From Rhodamnia argentea (taxonomy: Eukaryota > Streptophyta > Magnoliopsida > Myrtales > Myrtaceae): a stretch of 64,000 nt of DNA. Location: NCBI RefSeq assembly GCF_020921035.1, contig NC_063150.1:8122001-8186000 (forward strand). The letters run 5' to 3'. The notes beneath the pieces are model-generated. The model ran no database searches, was not told the origin of the DNA, and saw only the letters and a program-made list of their open reading frames with translations. Shown piece by piece: positions 11,120 through 24,100 of the stretch; position 1 is the stretch's first letter, and each line of letters opens with the position of its first letter. The translations under genes were made by a program, and so were the position numbers.

Positions 11120-11700
11120 GAGAAAAAATAAAAATAAATCTTCGTAATTTATTTTTCCCTTTGTTTTTTTTTTCTTCCCTTCCTTCTTCCTCCAACCAGA
11201 CATCGAGATCCAGCAATCGACTAGATGCAAGGCCGACGAGGTTGACCTCACCAGTCTCTAGCAAAGCTCGCCCCCTTTGGCCACCAGTGAGAGTGAGGCT
11301 CACCCATAGATGCCCAGCAACATCGAAGCTCAACCTCACCAGATTTGGGCGAGGCTCGACCTCATCGTCACTGGGTGAGGCCGAACTCGCCCTTGCTAGT
11401 GGCCAGTGGAGGTAACCTTCGCCAGAGGCCAATGAGGTTGAGCTTAGCGACTGGCTAGAGGAAGAAGGAAGAAAAAAATAAAGAAAAATAAAATACAAAA
11501 TATACATGAAAATATTGTTAAAAACTATCCTCGTCAAGACTGGTCACGTCACATCAGCAATTTCCAGGCAAAATTGACCGGATAGACCGAATTGGCATAA
11601 ATGTAAAAGGTTTAAGACTCAATTGGAAAAAAAAAAGAAAGATATAGGATTAAATCGACACGGTTGCAAAATATTTATGATTTTTATGGTAATTTTCTCC
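11120..11700. mobile_element. Left-truncated Mutator-like element
   Basis: The right end (GGTAATTTTCTCC at about 11688-11700) and the subterminal motifs (GACTCAATTGG, AATTGGCATAAATG) match the ends of the two elements in the copia LTR. The GC-rich core at 11190-11450 is of the same style. No matching left terminus is visible, so the left limit is approximate. The 170-codon minus-strand frame over the core is compositional. Confidence 0.6.
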
Positions 11701-12402
11701 TGGTCAACAGGATCGCCTCTTATGAAACAATTTCAAGGATTCTATATCTATTTATCAATCAAACCCAAATAGTTACCATGAGAAAATTTCAACGGTGGCG
11801 AAAATGTCTATTTTTTATTATTCTGAAGATGGCAGAAAAACACACGGATTATTTATTGTTATGGATCAAAATCACGAAGATAAATGTCTTTTACTCGGAT
11901 GGAAGATGATCGGTTGAAACCATAAATGTTGTTATATTGCTGAGAATTCGTTTCAAAGGACTCTTTGGATTCCCACGGCTCGATCACATATTTCATAATG
12001 CCTCAAGAAAAATGTTTTATGCATCAGATTACTTTGTGGTAAATCGAATGAACCAGAAGAAGAGCATGATCTGAATTTATATTTTGCGAGTTCTGCTTTG
12101 ATTTACCTTTTCTGTCACTGTTAACGAGGGCTCTCGAAGGCATTCGCGAAGCACACATTACAAAGGGAAAACACTTCCAAACCCTAATTGGTATACGCAT
12201 CACTGAACACTCGTTTGAAATAATTGTCAATCCTTACACGATCTCGCAAAGATCTATTGAGAGATCTGGGGCCATGTTGCATGTTTACTCCTCTGTCACT
12301 GCATGATGAAATCCAAAAACCATGCATTTTCACTGACCCAAAGGCAGAAACTCTTCCCCCCATTCTATCAATGATGTACCAAACTCTTGCCCATGAAGCC
12401 CT

Positions 12403-12444
<42 letters not shown>

Positions 12445-13900
12445 CATAAAATGAGAACCTCAACTCAAAATCTATGTCCCACTTTCACTGTCTGGTGCAT
12501 TGAGAGCTAATGCACTGTTGACTGACTGGCTTATCTTTTTGCCCCACAGAACCTCAACTCAAGTAGCAAAAAGCTGCTCCCGGACAGATTTCTGAGCGTA
12601 GGAAAGTGACTGATCGAATCGAGTCGGTGAGCTCTTTAATTTCCTTCTTCAGATGTCTCCGAAAACAGGTCAGGTTACTACCACCACCGCTGGATTACGT
12701 ATCGAATCGAGTCGAATCTCGGGTGCTGATCGCTAGCGCGTGAAATTTAAAAACCGTGATCCGACGGTGATAAATTGTAAAAAAAAACACAATGTCATCA
12801 GGCTATGATTGACCGATCGCCAATTGAAAACACCCACCATAAAACTTCAAAAGCACCGACCACAGGCAAAGCGAGCCATTGATGCACTCCAATGCCGACG
12901 AATATCTCTTGCTTTATGAAATGAGCCAGTGCATGAAATTTTGCCACTTTCTTTAAATAATCATGGGTCTCGCGAGGGCATAATGTAACTTAATTTCCAA
13001 AAAGATTGCACAGCATTCTATTAAGAGCAAAAGTTTCTTCTTTAGCTTTATTGATCTCTTTCTCAAAAAGAGAATTCTGTTGGCTGACGCAGAATGGCTA
13101 ACTAAATGCCAAAAGTGTACGGAACGGCTCATTGGCTTGAAATCTAATTTATGGACGTCAATGGTTATTAAAGAAGACATCGTCTTCCCACTAACGAGGG
13201 CAGCTTTTTCCCAGTGTCGGGCACATGGATAGTGCCATTTGTCCCCACTTTCAACCTGCTCTGCAGCTTCGTAGATATGCCCAATTTTTTCAAAACACAA
13301 AAAGGATCAAGAAATGCTCGGACAATTCACGTGCCGGCGTCGTAAAATAGCCCCGATCTTGTTTGGTCGTGAACATGATTTGGGCCATGGTACACCCGGC
13401 ACTATTTCGCCGTCTAAATTATCGAGATATATGTAATCTATAGTTGGGATTGCCCAAATGATAAAAGTGTTCTCACACTTTTGACTGACTAATCGATGAC
13501 CGTCGATTCAATTCCGGCCTTATGGAACTCAAATTAAAATAGAGAGTAATGATGATAGATTGTTGTATTAGTTAATTATTATACTGCCAACTGATTAAAA
13601 TTACACCTCATTTATATAATAAAAAAAGTACACATACATTTGTTTTTTCATAACTGTTGGATCATGCGAACCTTCTGTTGTAGCCATGTGATAAGACTAT
13701 TAGGGCGAACAGAATGCGTATGCAACCGATTCATCTAAGACGAGGACTGTCGGAGAATTGTAGAATTACTAGAATACCCCATTGCCGAAACAAAGAAGAA
13801 GGAGGAGGAGGAGGAGGAGGAGGAGGTCAACTGAGTTTTGTTTTCTCTCACACTTGCTCTCGGTGATCAACTACCACGAAAGAGTGTGTCTGCCAAATCT
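11701..13900. other. Intergenic DNA with microsatellites
   Basis: No supported gene. (CT)n at 12405-12442, and a GGA triplet run at 13800-13826. Minus-strand frames at 12024-12447 and 12953-13300 carry no recognisable domain. Confidence 0.5.
12405..12442 (+). repeat. (CT)n microsatellite
   Basis: About 19 uninterrupted CT units. Confidence 0.95.
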
Positions 13901-13919
13901 TTTGGCGATGAGACTTTGC

Positions 13920-14580
13920 ATCTAGGCAAAGTTCCTTTGACTGAAGGTGTTTTCAACTCAAGCAAATAGTATTTGATAATTGGTACTTAGAACATTTGAA
14001 AAAGAAACAATTATAGAGAAGGGGAAGCAGAGGTGATGAAGGCATCCTCGCAGAAACCACTGAACCGTAGCTGCAGTGTCGCGGGGGCTACTGGACCCCA
14101 AGCAAGGCGCTGCCGGGGTCGCACGACCTTGGCAAGGCATGGTCGAGGCCGTGCCACCCAAGCCAAGTGTCTGCCAGTGGCTGCGCAACCCCGGGCAAGG
14201 CGGCATTAGAGCCGCGTGACCCAGCGATTGTTCAGCCTTCGATGCTGGCATCGCATGACCCCGCCTTTGACAACTAGCCGCCACCACCTCTCTATTTCTG
14301 GTTTACCTTTCAAATGCAAATACAATGCTAGAAGAGGAAACACGTTCAGTCGATAGGGCTAAAAATAAAAATACTCATTAAAGGGTAAAGTTGCTTGCTG
14401 AAATTGCTGAAAAGCCAATGCAGAAGAGAGTCGCTTTGGGTTTTGAGCATATTCAAGGCTGCTTTCACACCAGAATTTTCTGAGAAAACATTTGTCAAGC
14501 ACCCAAACTTTTGTTCAAGAAACCTTTGGGTACTCAAAGCCACTTTGAAAGTCATTTCCAAACGCATTTTAGCTATGCAT
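13920..14580. mobile_element. Possible non-autonomous transposon with GC-rich core
   Basis: A GC-rich core (14040-14280) is enclosed by AT-rich flanks. The flanks have related words in opposite orientation (AATTGGTACTTAGAAC near 13979 and TTTGGGTACTCAAAGC near 14525). Ends are not well defined. The minus-strand frame at 13958-14287 is compositional. Confidence 0.3.
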
Positions 14581-14610
14581 TGAGAATTTGTACAAAATAA
14601 CTGGAACAAA

Positions 14611-15201
14611 TGCCATAACTTTTGTATGGCGCTCACTTGAGAACCGTAACTTTTTTTTTCGCTCACTAAGTGTCAAAAATTTGAAATATCGATCATTTAA
14701 GTGCCATCAGCGATTTGCCTCACCGGGAATTCGTCGTGGGCGTTGGAAAATCTTGCATGGCACCGCCGGGACAATTTTTTTAGTATTTCATTTTAAATTT
14801 TGAAAAATTTAGTTCTTTGATTTTTGGTTTTCTTTTTCTTTTCTTTTTTTGGTACAAGCAAGGGTCACCGGAGACCCCGCCTAGATCCGACGAGGGCCTT
14901 CACGCCCTCGCCAATGGCTGGCGAGACCACGATTGCCCTTGGGTTTCGTGGGTGGCAAGGGTCGCTAGTGAACCTCGCCGACTAAGGGGAAAAAACAAAG
15001 AAAAAAGCAAAAAATAAATTCAAAATAAAAAATAGAACTATCCACATATGACTGCAAAACTAAATAAAAAATTCACATAAGATGATTTGCCGAAAATGGC
15101 ATGTACATGATCGATTCTACTTCGTTGTGGCACTTAAATGAGCGAAAAAAAAAATAGAAAAGTTATGGTACTCAAATGAGCATCCTAAAAAAGTTATGGC
15201 A
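14611..15201. mobile_element. TIR element of a second family
   Basis: Left end TGCCATAACTTTTGTATGGC, and the reverse complement of the right end TGCCATAACTTTTTTAGGA. The match continues through a second shared block, GCTCAYTTGAGNACCNTAAC, for roughly 45 bp of imperfect inverted repeat. The GC-rich middle (14860-14990) again yields meaningless open frames. No target duplication was recognised. Confidence 0.7.
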
Positions 15202-18125
15202 CCCTGCTGTTCTTCTCCCGAAATGGTAAGTAAGACTAAATCTCAATCCATGGTTATTGGAGCCAAACAAAGGGAATCGAGGGCTTGATCCTCTGATGCC
15301 TACTTTTTCTGAAGCAGCCCAAAATGCACTTAAGACCACCAATGGATTGCCCAAAATTATGCCATCTGAATTGAGAATTAGCACACGTCTGTCGGACACG
15401 ATTTCTAATGTTGGCAATGCAACGCAACAGGTGCCCCTTATCTTGCTTTCGTGATGAGAGTTTTTGACCCATCGCCCACAATGGAGCCAGGTCTAATCGT
15501 TTGTGCTCACATTGGTACTTGTGAACAAAAAAAACATATTATCTGGCTTTTTGGATTTTTGAAATAGTTGATAGTGGTTTCAAAAAGCTTATCCCGAGAT
15601 TGTGCAGGTGGTCGAAACGTTTGAAATTCGTAGCTACTTGGAAAGTTTTAGGTCAGTTTATTCTAAGTCCGATCGACTAACCGCGTGCAAATTGTTTTGA
15701 ATTGGGGCCAACTACATAGGTCAAAGACCTAAACTTAACTAGCTCCTCGGGTTTGCAGGGTATTTAATGAGCCTCCAAATAACCGGATCAGGTGCCCCTA
15801 GCTTCCAAAACACAATCAGAGTCCAATCTCTCCAACCATATAGATGTCACATTTGAATTCCAAAAGCCAAGAGGAAAAAGCTAAAATGCACATGAGAACA
15901 AGTGGAAGTTGCAAGTTCAAGCACAATGGTTTTGTTTAATAGAAGAAGAATGAGTTTAGATATATGGGATCGACCTTACACATGTTCAAGCACAATTGTT
16001 CTTCAAGTCTTGTACTCTTGGAACTCAAAAGCACAAGTTAGAGATTGAGTTCCGCGCAAACTTAAATTGAAATTTGCACTTTGACAATCCGAATCAAGTC
16101 AAGTGGAGTTTTCAGCAGGTTATATATAGTTTAATTGAACTCGACTTTCAAGCTTACGTCGGGTATCCAGCTTTGACCATTCGAGCTGAATCAAGAGTCA
16201 AGCAGTGAACGGACCTCACGTCAGCGCGACTCGAGCCGAGTCGCGCCCACTGGTGGGACTAAAGATGAATGCATGTAGTAGTGTTGAAGAAAGTGAAAGG
16301 AGATTGGGTGCCTTTGGAGGGTGAAAAAAGCACAGACAGGAATATGTGCCTCTCTCTCTCTCTCTCTCTCTCTCAGCCCAGCCCTGACCATCAATGGTGC
16401 TTTCACAGACCAACTTTTGCTTCTTTGCTTTTGTCATGGACTGGCCAACAATGGAAAAGGGCCACACTTATAGACTAAGGCAAAGGGACCTTTTTCCACT
16501 TCTCTTATCACCGTCTCCCTCTCATTGGTCCAAGATAATGTAACTAAAGTTGGAGTCTGATTACTCATTTCCATCCTCCTTTTCTTTTTCTGTCATTCTT
16601 TTTTCTTTTCTCGCCTTACAGTCCATTTATGAAGAAAAGAAAGTTATTTACAAAGGCCTGCATCTACGCCTAATTGCATGCAGACCCCATTTGGATTTCT
16701 GTTCATAGAACCCGCAAAGTTGCACAAACTAAGTGCACTGTTGATCCCAGTCTTCTGGCTTGAGAGGGTCCATTTGACAAGAGAAATGGATTGACAAGGA
16801 GCACCTGTCGCCGAAAGTCATAATTGTCTGCTGTTGTGATTAAATCGCCACCGTCGTCGTTTTAATTATTATCGCCGAGTATCTATGTGAAGTGGTCAAA
16901 GTGCATGCATGAAGTTCTCTGCCTTTGTCTTTCCCATAATTTTAGTGTCTTTGCCACTGTTTTTTTTTGGGGGGGGTGGGTGAAGGTGGTGGCATCAAAT
17001 TCATGGCCTACACAGACTACAGGATAAAGTCGAGAAATGCAGCATTTCTCTGTTTAAGTTTTCACCGCCATTGCTCTTAGCTCCACCCTTTTTCTTTCGT
17101 TTTCTGCTGATATAATATGAAGGGATTCCATTGAGAGCTCCAGGTTAGTACGCAGACGCAGACATGTCATGACGTCGGTGGTTGCTCCCTTGTTAATTGC
17201 AAAAGGTAAAGGAGGACACAAAGAGACCGAGCACAATGCGACCTTTACGGACGACGGTACATTAAAAAAGTAAAATTTAAAAATCGCAACCTCCGCTTGT
17301 CGAATGGTGTCCAGACGTGGAGAAGAGAATCTCTCTATCATGTCTCTGTTTGTTTAGGAAATAGATTAGCTAAATGATATGATAGACTCTTATTGATGTT
17401 TCGACATTGAGAGGAGATTGTCTCTCTCTTTGTCTCTCTCTGTGACTACAAATTTTGGGAGGACCTCCATGTTCTCTCCTTTTTCGCATGCTGATTGTTT
17501 TGGTTTATGACCTGAGAGGGACATGGATCTTTAGGAAGCAAGAATTGGGTGTAAACAATTTTTTTTTTTTTTTTTTGGAGGGTCAAAGGGTGTAAACAAT
17601 TCGAGTCAAGCTTATGCTTTTACGTCCAAAACAAAAACATAAAAAAGCCGACTAAGGGCCGAGCAGTAGCTTGATTAGACAAAGATACTGGAGTAGCTCG
17701 AGCTCAAGGTCAACTTAAAATCAGGCAAGTGAATCTCGAGTAATCATCAAGTCGAAGCTGGGCTGCTAGTGAGTGGGTTTCGACCCTACGCATGAGCTAC
17801 TCGACTAGCACAAAAAACCTGATGCAGCTTCAGGTTTGATGCGTCGAGGAAAGGCTCGTGTAGAAAGGGAGATCCCCTGTGAATTTGTGTCCGCCAATCA
17901 CTACAATGATTCAAACTTCCCATGCTGGTTGACAACTCCCTCTCACTACTAATGATGACGTCATAAAAACAAATGTGCTGATATTCATACATTCACAATA
18001 CACCCAAAAAAAAAAAAATCACACGGCGGAGTTGTTACTGAACGCTCAAAGACACTGGCCTAACTCCGTTGCAAATTTCGCTCCTCTCGTGCCTCGAAAC
18101 GTGGCAAACAAAACCCAGAAAAATC
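15202..18125. other. Intergenic DNA, downstream of FZL
   Basis: No supported gene. A (TC)n tract lies at 16350-16374, with homopolymer runs near 16963 and 17560. Small frames on both strands have no recognisable domain. Confidence 0.5.
16350..16374 (+). repeat. (TC)n microsatellite
   Basis: About 12 TC units with no interruption. Confidence 0.95.
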
Positions 18126-21100
18126 TCATAATGTGTGAAGATTTTGAATTTCTATTTGCAGCATGCGAAGTCTACCCTGAACAGCTGATAGTTCATCCTG
18201 CATTTTTAATATCTTATCCAGTCTACTTTGTGCTGCCTCTTGATAAGGCTTGCTGATAATGTTTATGAAGTTTTCCATATTCGTGACGGTATCAAGGAGA
18301 TCCTTCTGCATGGCCTCTTCAAGATCACGTGCCAAAGCATCGACAGTCTTGTTCACCTTATTCACCACCACTTGCCTACGGGCCGGGAAGTTTGAAATTG
18401 CCAATAGCCTGTCATTGAAGAAATAAGACAAGATAGAAGATAAAAAATAAAAAAAGGACTGCTATAGTTTCAGAACTTCTGTTTCATCCAAAAAAAGGTG
18501 AGTTGCGGATACACGACACCCAGATGATACAGAATTCAAAGGCAGGGACATCATTTTCATGCTATCCAATTCAACATCACCTCTCTTTATCAGTCCATTA
18601 GGAACTAACCCCAACTCATTGATACTATAATAGCAAAGTCCCGCATTACCACTTTACTGAAGAAGGCATCGAGTTTTCAAGTAACATCGCAATCATACAT
18701 ACTTTGTTGTTGTAGAGCTTTATGAGCTGGGCATGAGTCAGTAGGAATACCTCGCATTGAGTAAAGGTTACTTCATCTCAAATGTGAAAGAAAACATAAA
18801 AGAAAAATATACCTAACATATGTGTATCCGCAATGGAAAGTCCTAATAGACCACATAAAATTTCTAAATGAGGGAGTGACAAGGAACTTGATCTACCTAT
18901 GCCTTTCTGAGATAGGTGGAAAGGAACTTCCAAAGCCAGACACACAAAACATGAGGTCCAAGTGACATTTTAATTTTCGTGGCTGAGAATATAAGAGAGA
19001 CAAGAGTGGAACATGAACTGTCAATCGCGACAAGGTGCTGCCAGCATTGAGAAGAGTGTCAAACAGAACTTTCAAAAAGAGAGACACTAAAATAACGGAG
19101 ACCATCTATAGACGATACGGTTCAATAGGAAGGAGATCCATTACCCGCCAGCTGAGCAAAGGCCGAGTGCCAGAAGATCTTCCAGAGTTGTAGGTAACAC
19201 AGATGTCAACAGGGAAGCAGACAACCCTGCTGCTCCTAGCCCACCAAAAGTCCCCAGGAACTGATTCAAAGGCATATCCCACATCAGCTTAAGTGTATGG
19301 CAATGTCAAATAAAATGAAGCAAATGTTTACATCGCTAATTTTGTGACATATCCAGTCAATTAAGAGGTACTCAATGTTAAAAAGTTATTAAGAGAGGAA
19401 AGGAATCTCAGTTTAATTAGAGGGTATTCGCATCTGAATCAGGGAGGTTCTCCACTAGGAGAAAGAAAGGCTCAGCAAACTGATTATGGTGAAACTCCTA
19501 AAACAAACTGATTACTAGGGAAACTTTGAGATATGCTTCCCTGACTCTGCATATCCGAGAATAGTACACACTTATGCAGAAATACTATTTACATGGATTC
19601 TGAACAGTCAGAGGATTAGATATGATTCAATTGAGTACCAATTACACCGCATTATTTCAGGTTATTCATAAGAACACATAGCACTTGAACAAAAGGAATT
19701 GTCCAACAAATCTAGCAGTCAAGTGGAAAAAAGATCCTCGAACAAGGCATGCATAGATGAATAGCACAAGTTAACACATCTACATATTGATGTTATCCAA
19801 GCTAAATTTCCATTTGCTTGGCAAGAGAATGTAATATAAGTAGTCACAACAACCCATCCATGCTGGTGTTAAGCTCAAGAATAGTGGGAAAACAGAACTC
19901 ACCACTTCTCTAATCTCTTGGTCGAACGTCTTAGAAGCAGAACTGGCACTGAAATTTTCTATGACTTTCAGACATTGTTCATCTAACTTCCTCAGCAAGT
20001 CAAACCTCTCCAATGTCATCTGAGTGTTCAAATATACTAGCGATGGCCATCTTTTTTCAAAAGATTCCCTGTAAAGCCTGCCTTGACTGTCATTGCTTGA
20101 GTGTAACCAACTCACATAGTCTATTAGAAGTTTCTACACAGTAAAACATCCAAAACACACCAATAAATGCTAATTTGAGCCAGCTAGTCCTACATAAATA
20201 AGCAGAAACAACGGCAGGATATATGAATGCCTTACTTCATCATTAAAATAGTAAATCACTTAAAATCCAGGAAATCGTGCTGAAAAGCCGGCACCTAGAT
20301 CTTCTCCGACTAAAGAATCTTTTAGAATAATTAAAAAACTACAAGATAGATGATCCTAACAAAGAGGTGAAGTGCATTCTGTGATCTAAAGGGATCATCA
20401 GAGAGGAGATTTTACTTACATTTGCATCCAGTAGAGCAGGGCCGAGTATGTCATTTTGCACCCTAGAAGTTGCTGGCATTGTAGCTGACTTTTCCCCCTT
20501 AAAAACATATGCTGCAACAAGATCTAAATTTGATAGCTGTAGGCTAGATTCAGTCAGCTCCACAACACGTGATTTAGTTGTGTCAACCTGCAATGTGACA
20601 TATGGTACTTATAACAGAAGGAATAACATGAGAGGGTAATAAGAGAGACAGACTTCTGTTGGGGTACCAGTGATAAGATCTTTCTTCTCCAAGAGATGCC
20701 ATCTCCTTCCATTTTCATCGCATACTCTTTAACACTACTAACTATGCCAAGTACGGTGTTCAAATCCTGGTTGGCATCTTCACAGTCTTGTCTCAGAGCA
20801 GTTTCGCATGAAGAAACTAACCGCTCAGCAATTCCAATTGGCGTTTCTAGTTTAAGCTTTACTCTTTCCATTCCCATGCTTGTTGACCCATCTAAGAAAC
20901 TGTACAAGAACTTCTCAAGTTTGTAAAAGCTACCAACTCTCCATCGAGAATCAGAGACCAACAAATTTGTATACTCTTTTGCACTCTCATAGGAAGCCGA
21001 AAGCTTTGATTCAAGAGCAGATCGTGCAGATATAGGATATAATGCCACATTCTCTGCATTAAGAAACTTCTGCACATTTTCACTGATGAAAGACGTAGCT

Positions 21101-24100
21101 TCCTGAAGCTGTGCCAGTAGCATAGAAAAAATAGTCCTCAATTAGAGAAGCATAGATTCCACTTAATTGTCGCTCAAATTAAAATGAATAAATGCATAAC
21201 CAAAAGGCAAGGCATTGAATGAACATTTATACCTCAAGATCATTCTGATAAATGTCAGATTTATTCAGAACAAAGACGACTTTCTTCCTCCATTGCTGAG
21301 TGTACCGGAGGAAAGCTACCTAAAAAACATGAACAAAAGCATCAAGATTGTTGCAGACTAACATCACAAATTAGTATCTAGCTGTCAAAGTCGATAAGAA
21401 AGCTATTACAAAAGACTCGTGACAAAATGGAAGTGCATAATACAAAGAATGACAATGACTAGAGAAATGATTATCAAAAGCTGAAATGGCTAACATTAGG
21501 ATCCAACAACCGACCAGAAAATTAAATCTATAGAAAATAATTGGGCGCCTTAGTGCGATAAAGCTTGGTCTGTTGTTGTTTCGTTGTTATTTAGACAATA
21601 AAAGATCAAGTAGTAAGCTAAGGATGCTGTGAACACCACATGCAGTACAGGAAACTAATTTTCTTAGTAAATAGTAAAGATCTATCCCAACACTCTCATT
21701 AACTTCACCCCCGAAAAGCTAACAGATCCAAATGTCATATGCTATTTACCACACTGCAAGGTGAAGGAGGTCTAGTTGAGCCTTCAAAGAACCTGTTGCT
21801 TTCATAAGATGCTAAAATACCATGATCAGAATTTAGAGTGAGTTTCGTCTCCTACATGACTCATAGACATATCAGAAAATTAATTCCAGAACCAATGCAA
21901 CATGCAAACTCATCATAGACAATCATGGAATCTCTTTTCAATGCAATGAAACTATACGAAGATAATTACTTGATCTCGAACTTACCTCACTTTCAGTCAG
22001 TGGGCGATCAGCAGAGATTACGAAAATTAGCAAATCTGCACGAGGTATAAATTCCTCAGTCAAGCGTTGCTGTCTTTGGAGAATCACATTTGTTCCAGGA
22101 GTATCAACAATAATCATCTGCACCCAAAACGCATGAATAACTTTGTTTAATGAGGCAAATAATAACAATTGTGAATTACTTTGATGAGATAAATAAATCA
22201 GAATCGTGAACTTACAACTAAATGACATGTCTGGCATGGTAATGAGAAAAAATACACCGGAAAATTGTGGACTTTTGGTGGGTGGAGGGGGCTTAGGGTT
22301 GCACTGGTGCCCCCTGCCACCAAACTTTCTTTAATTATCAAGAAGAAATTTCAACTGTATACTTGAAATTTCAGTTGAGATTTTTCATCACCCCAAAAAC
22401 CTAAACTCCCAGTCCCCCATTCCACAGGATCTGAGATAGCTGCAACATTAAGCGTTTCTTTCTCAGACAATCAAACCAGCAGTTTTTCCTATTGATTAAC
22501 CCTGCTTTATTTCCCGATCATTGACATCTGATATCAGAAAATAGATCTTGATTTCTCTCTGATTTCTTGAGAAAGAATATTTATTTTATATGTTCGATTT
22601 TGAAACAATGGCCCAGGGCACTTCGTAACTGTCCAAATGAGGAAATATTACAGTTTTTGAAACTGTAACTTTTCTTGTGAAGTGCATATAATTAGTAAAG
22701 ATGCTTATTACTTTATTCATTTGGCTGCCATGAAGATGACGCTAGCAACCAACGCACTGAACATCAACCCAGCTACCATATTTTTAATAAAATGTAATAC
22801 CAAATAAATTTAATTGGCATAATACATGTCATTAATTGACAACTTTATGGAGTGTCATTGGGGAAGAAATTGAATTTTGACTTTGACATTCAGGTCTAAA
22901 GTTTTACAGCAAAAGATTAGTTACGACCAGCATAAGCACTTAAAACTTAAGTGGGAGAAAATTAATAAACAACAGAAATCATTTCTCACCATTCGGAGCC
23001 ACCCAGCAGAAGAATTCTTTGATGAATAATACGTTTACACTCTTATCTACGAGACTATTATAAAAGAAGATGTAATGTCCACATAATGCACAGCACTAAG
23101 CATATGCTTGACAGATTAGATTTGCATACTTCTTTAAGGATGGGAGCAGGAATATAACATATGTACTGGCCATCTGGATGCCTCTCACATCTCTGCTTCT
23201 CATCTGAATCAGATTCGGAATACCGTAAAAAGGTGATCTCATTTGTGGTGGGAACAACTCCCTCTTTCAGATATCTCTTCCCAAGAAGTGCATTGATAAA
23301 AGTTGATTTACCAGTGCTAAATTCACCCTGGTGATAAAACACGGAAGGGAAGAAATCAGAACCAAAACCTCAAGAAAGAAAGACTCTCACATAGTCCACA
23401 GCATAATGGCCAAGCCAACATGTACTATGAGGCCTCTGACTTGGAATATAATGTTATTAGTTTTTTAAGGTAAGATTTCATACTGCCAAAAGATCAAGCT
23501 TTACAATCACCTTCCTCATCAGGTTTTCTTTTTAAATAGTTGTAAATTCTTGTCGTCTTATGTTTGGAGCCTCCATTGCATGCCACCTGTCTGCTTGCAT
23601 TCAACCTTATTTACGATGCTTACAGAATTTCTCATTCGCCAAGGAAACAAAAATACAAACTTGAACATCATTAAAACATATTAAATGTGAGTGCTTTTGG
23701 TTGGCACGTTTGCCACCGAAAAAAAAGTAATACTTGGGAAAGACAGAAATGTGGGAGATAAGGGAGCAACACAACCACTGGTACTGAAGATTTTCTTGTT
23801 AAAAAGGATTTTCTTGTTAAAATGGAAGTACATTGTCTGCTCCAAGTAAAACCATTCTCAAGATCATGCGATCCAGACAAAAACATCAAATGGAACATGC
23901 GTAAGACTCTTGGAATAAAATAGCACATTGGTCCTACAGAAAAATATTATGATATGAGCTACCTAATTAAATTATAATTGATTGCATAGATATATTATAT
24001 CTTACCATTCCCTTTATTTTGCAATTCGCACTACTATTTGCTAAGATAACATTGAATACATTTGGATACAGCGACAGAAAATTACCAAACTCCAACAGAT

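Noticed and set aside
11025-11537. 170-codon minus-strand frame
   Set aside because: Covers the GC-rich core of a Mutator-like element; no domain and no conserved start.
13958-14287. 109-codon minus-strand frame rich in Cys, Pro and Gly
   Set aside because: GC-rich transposon core composition with no recognisable motif.
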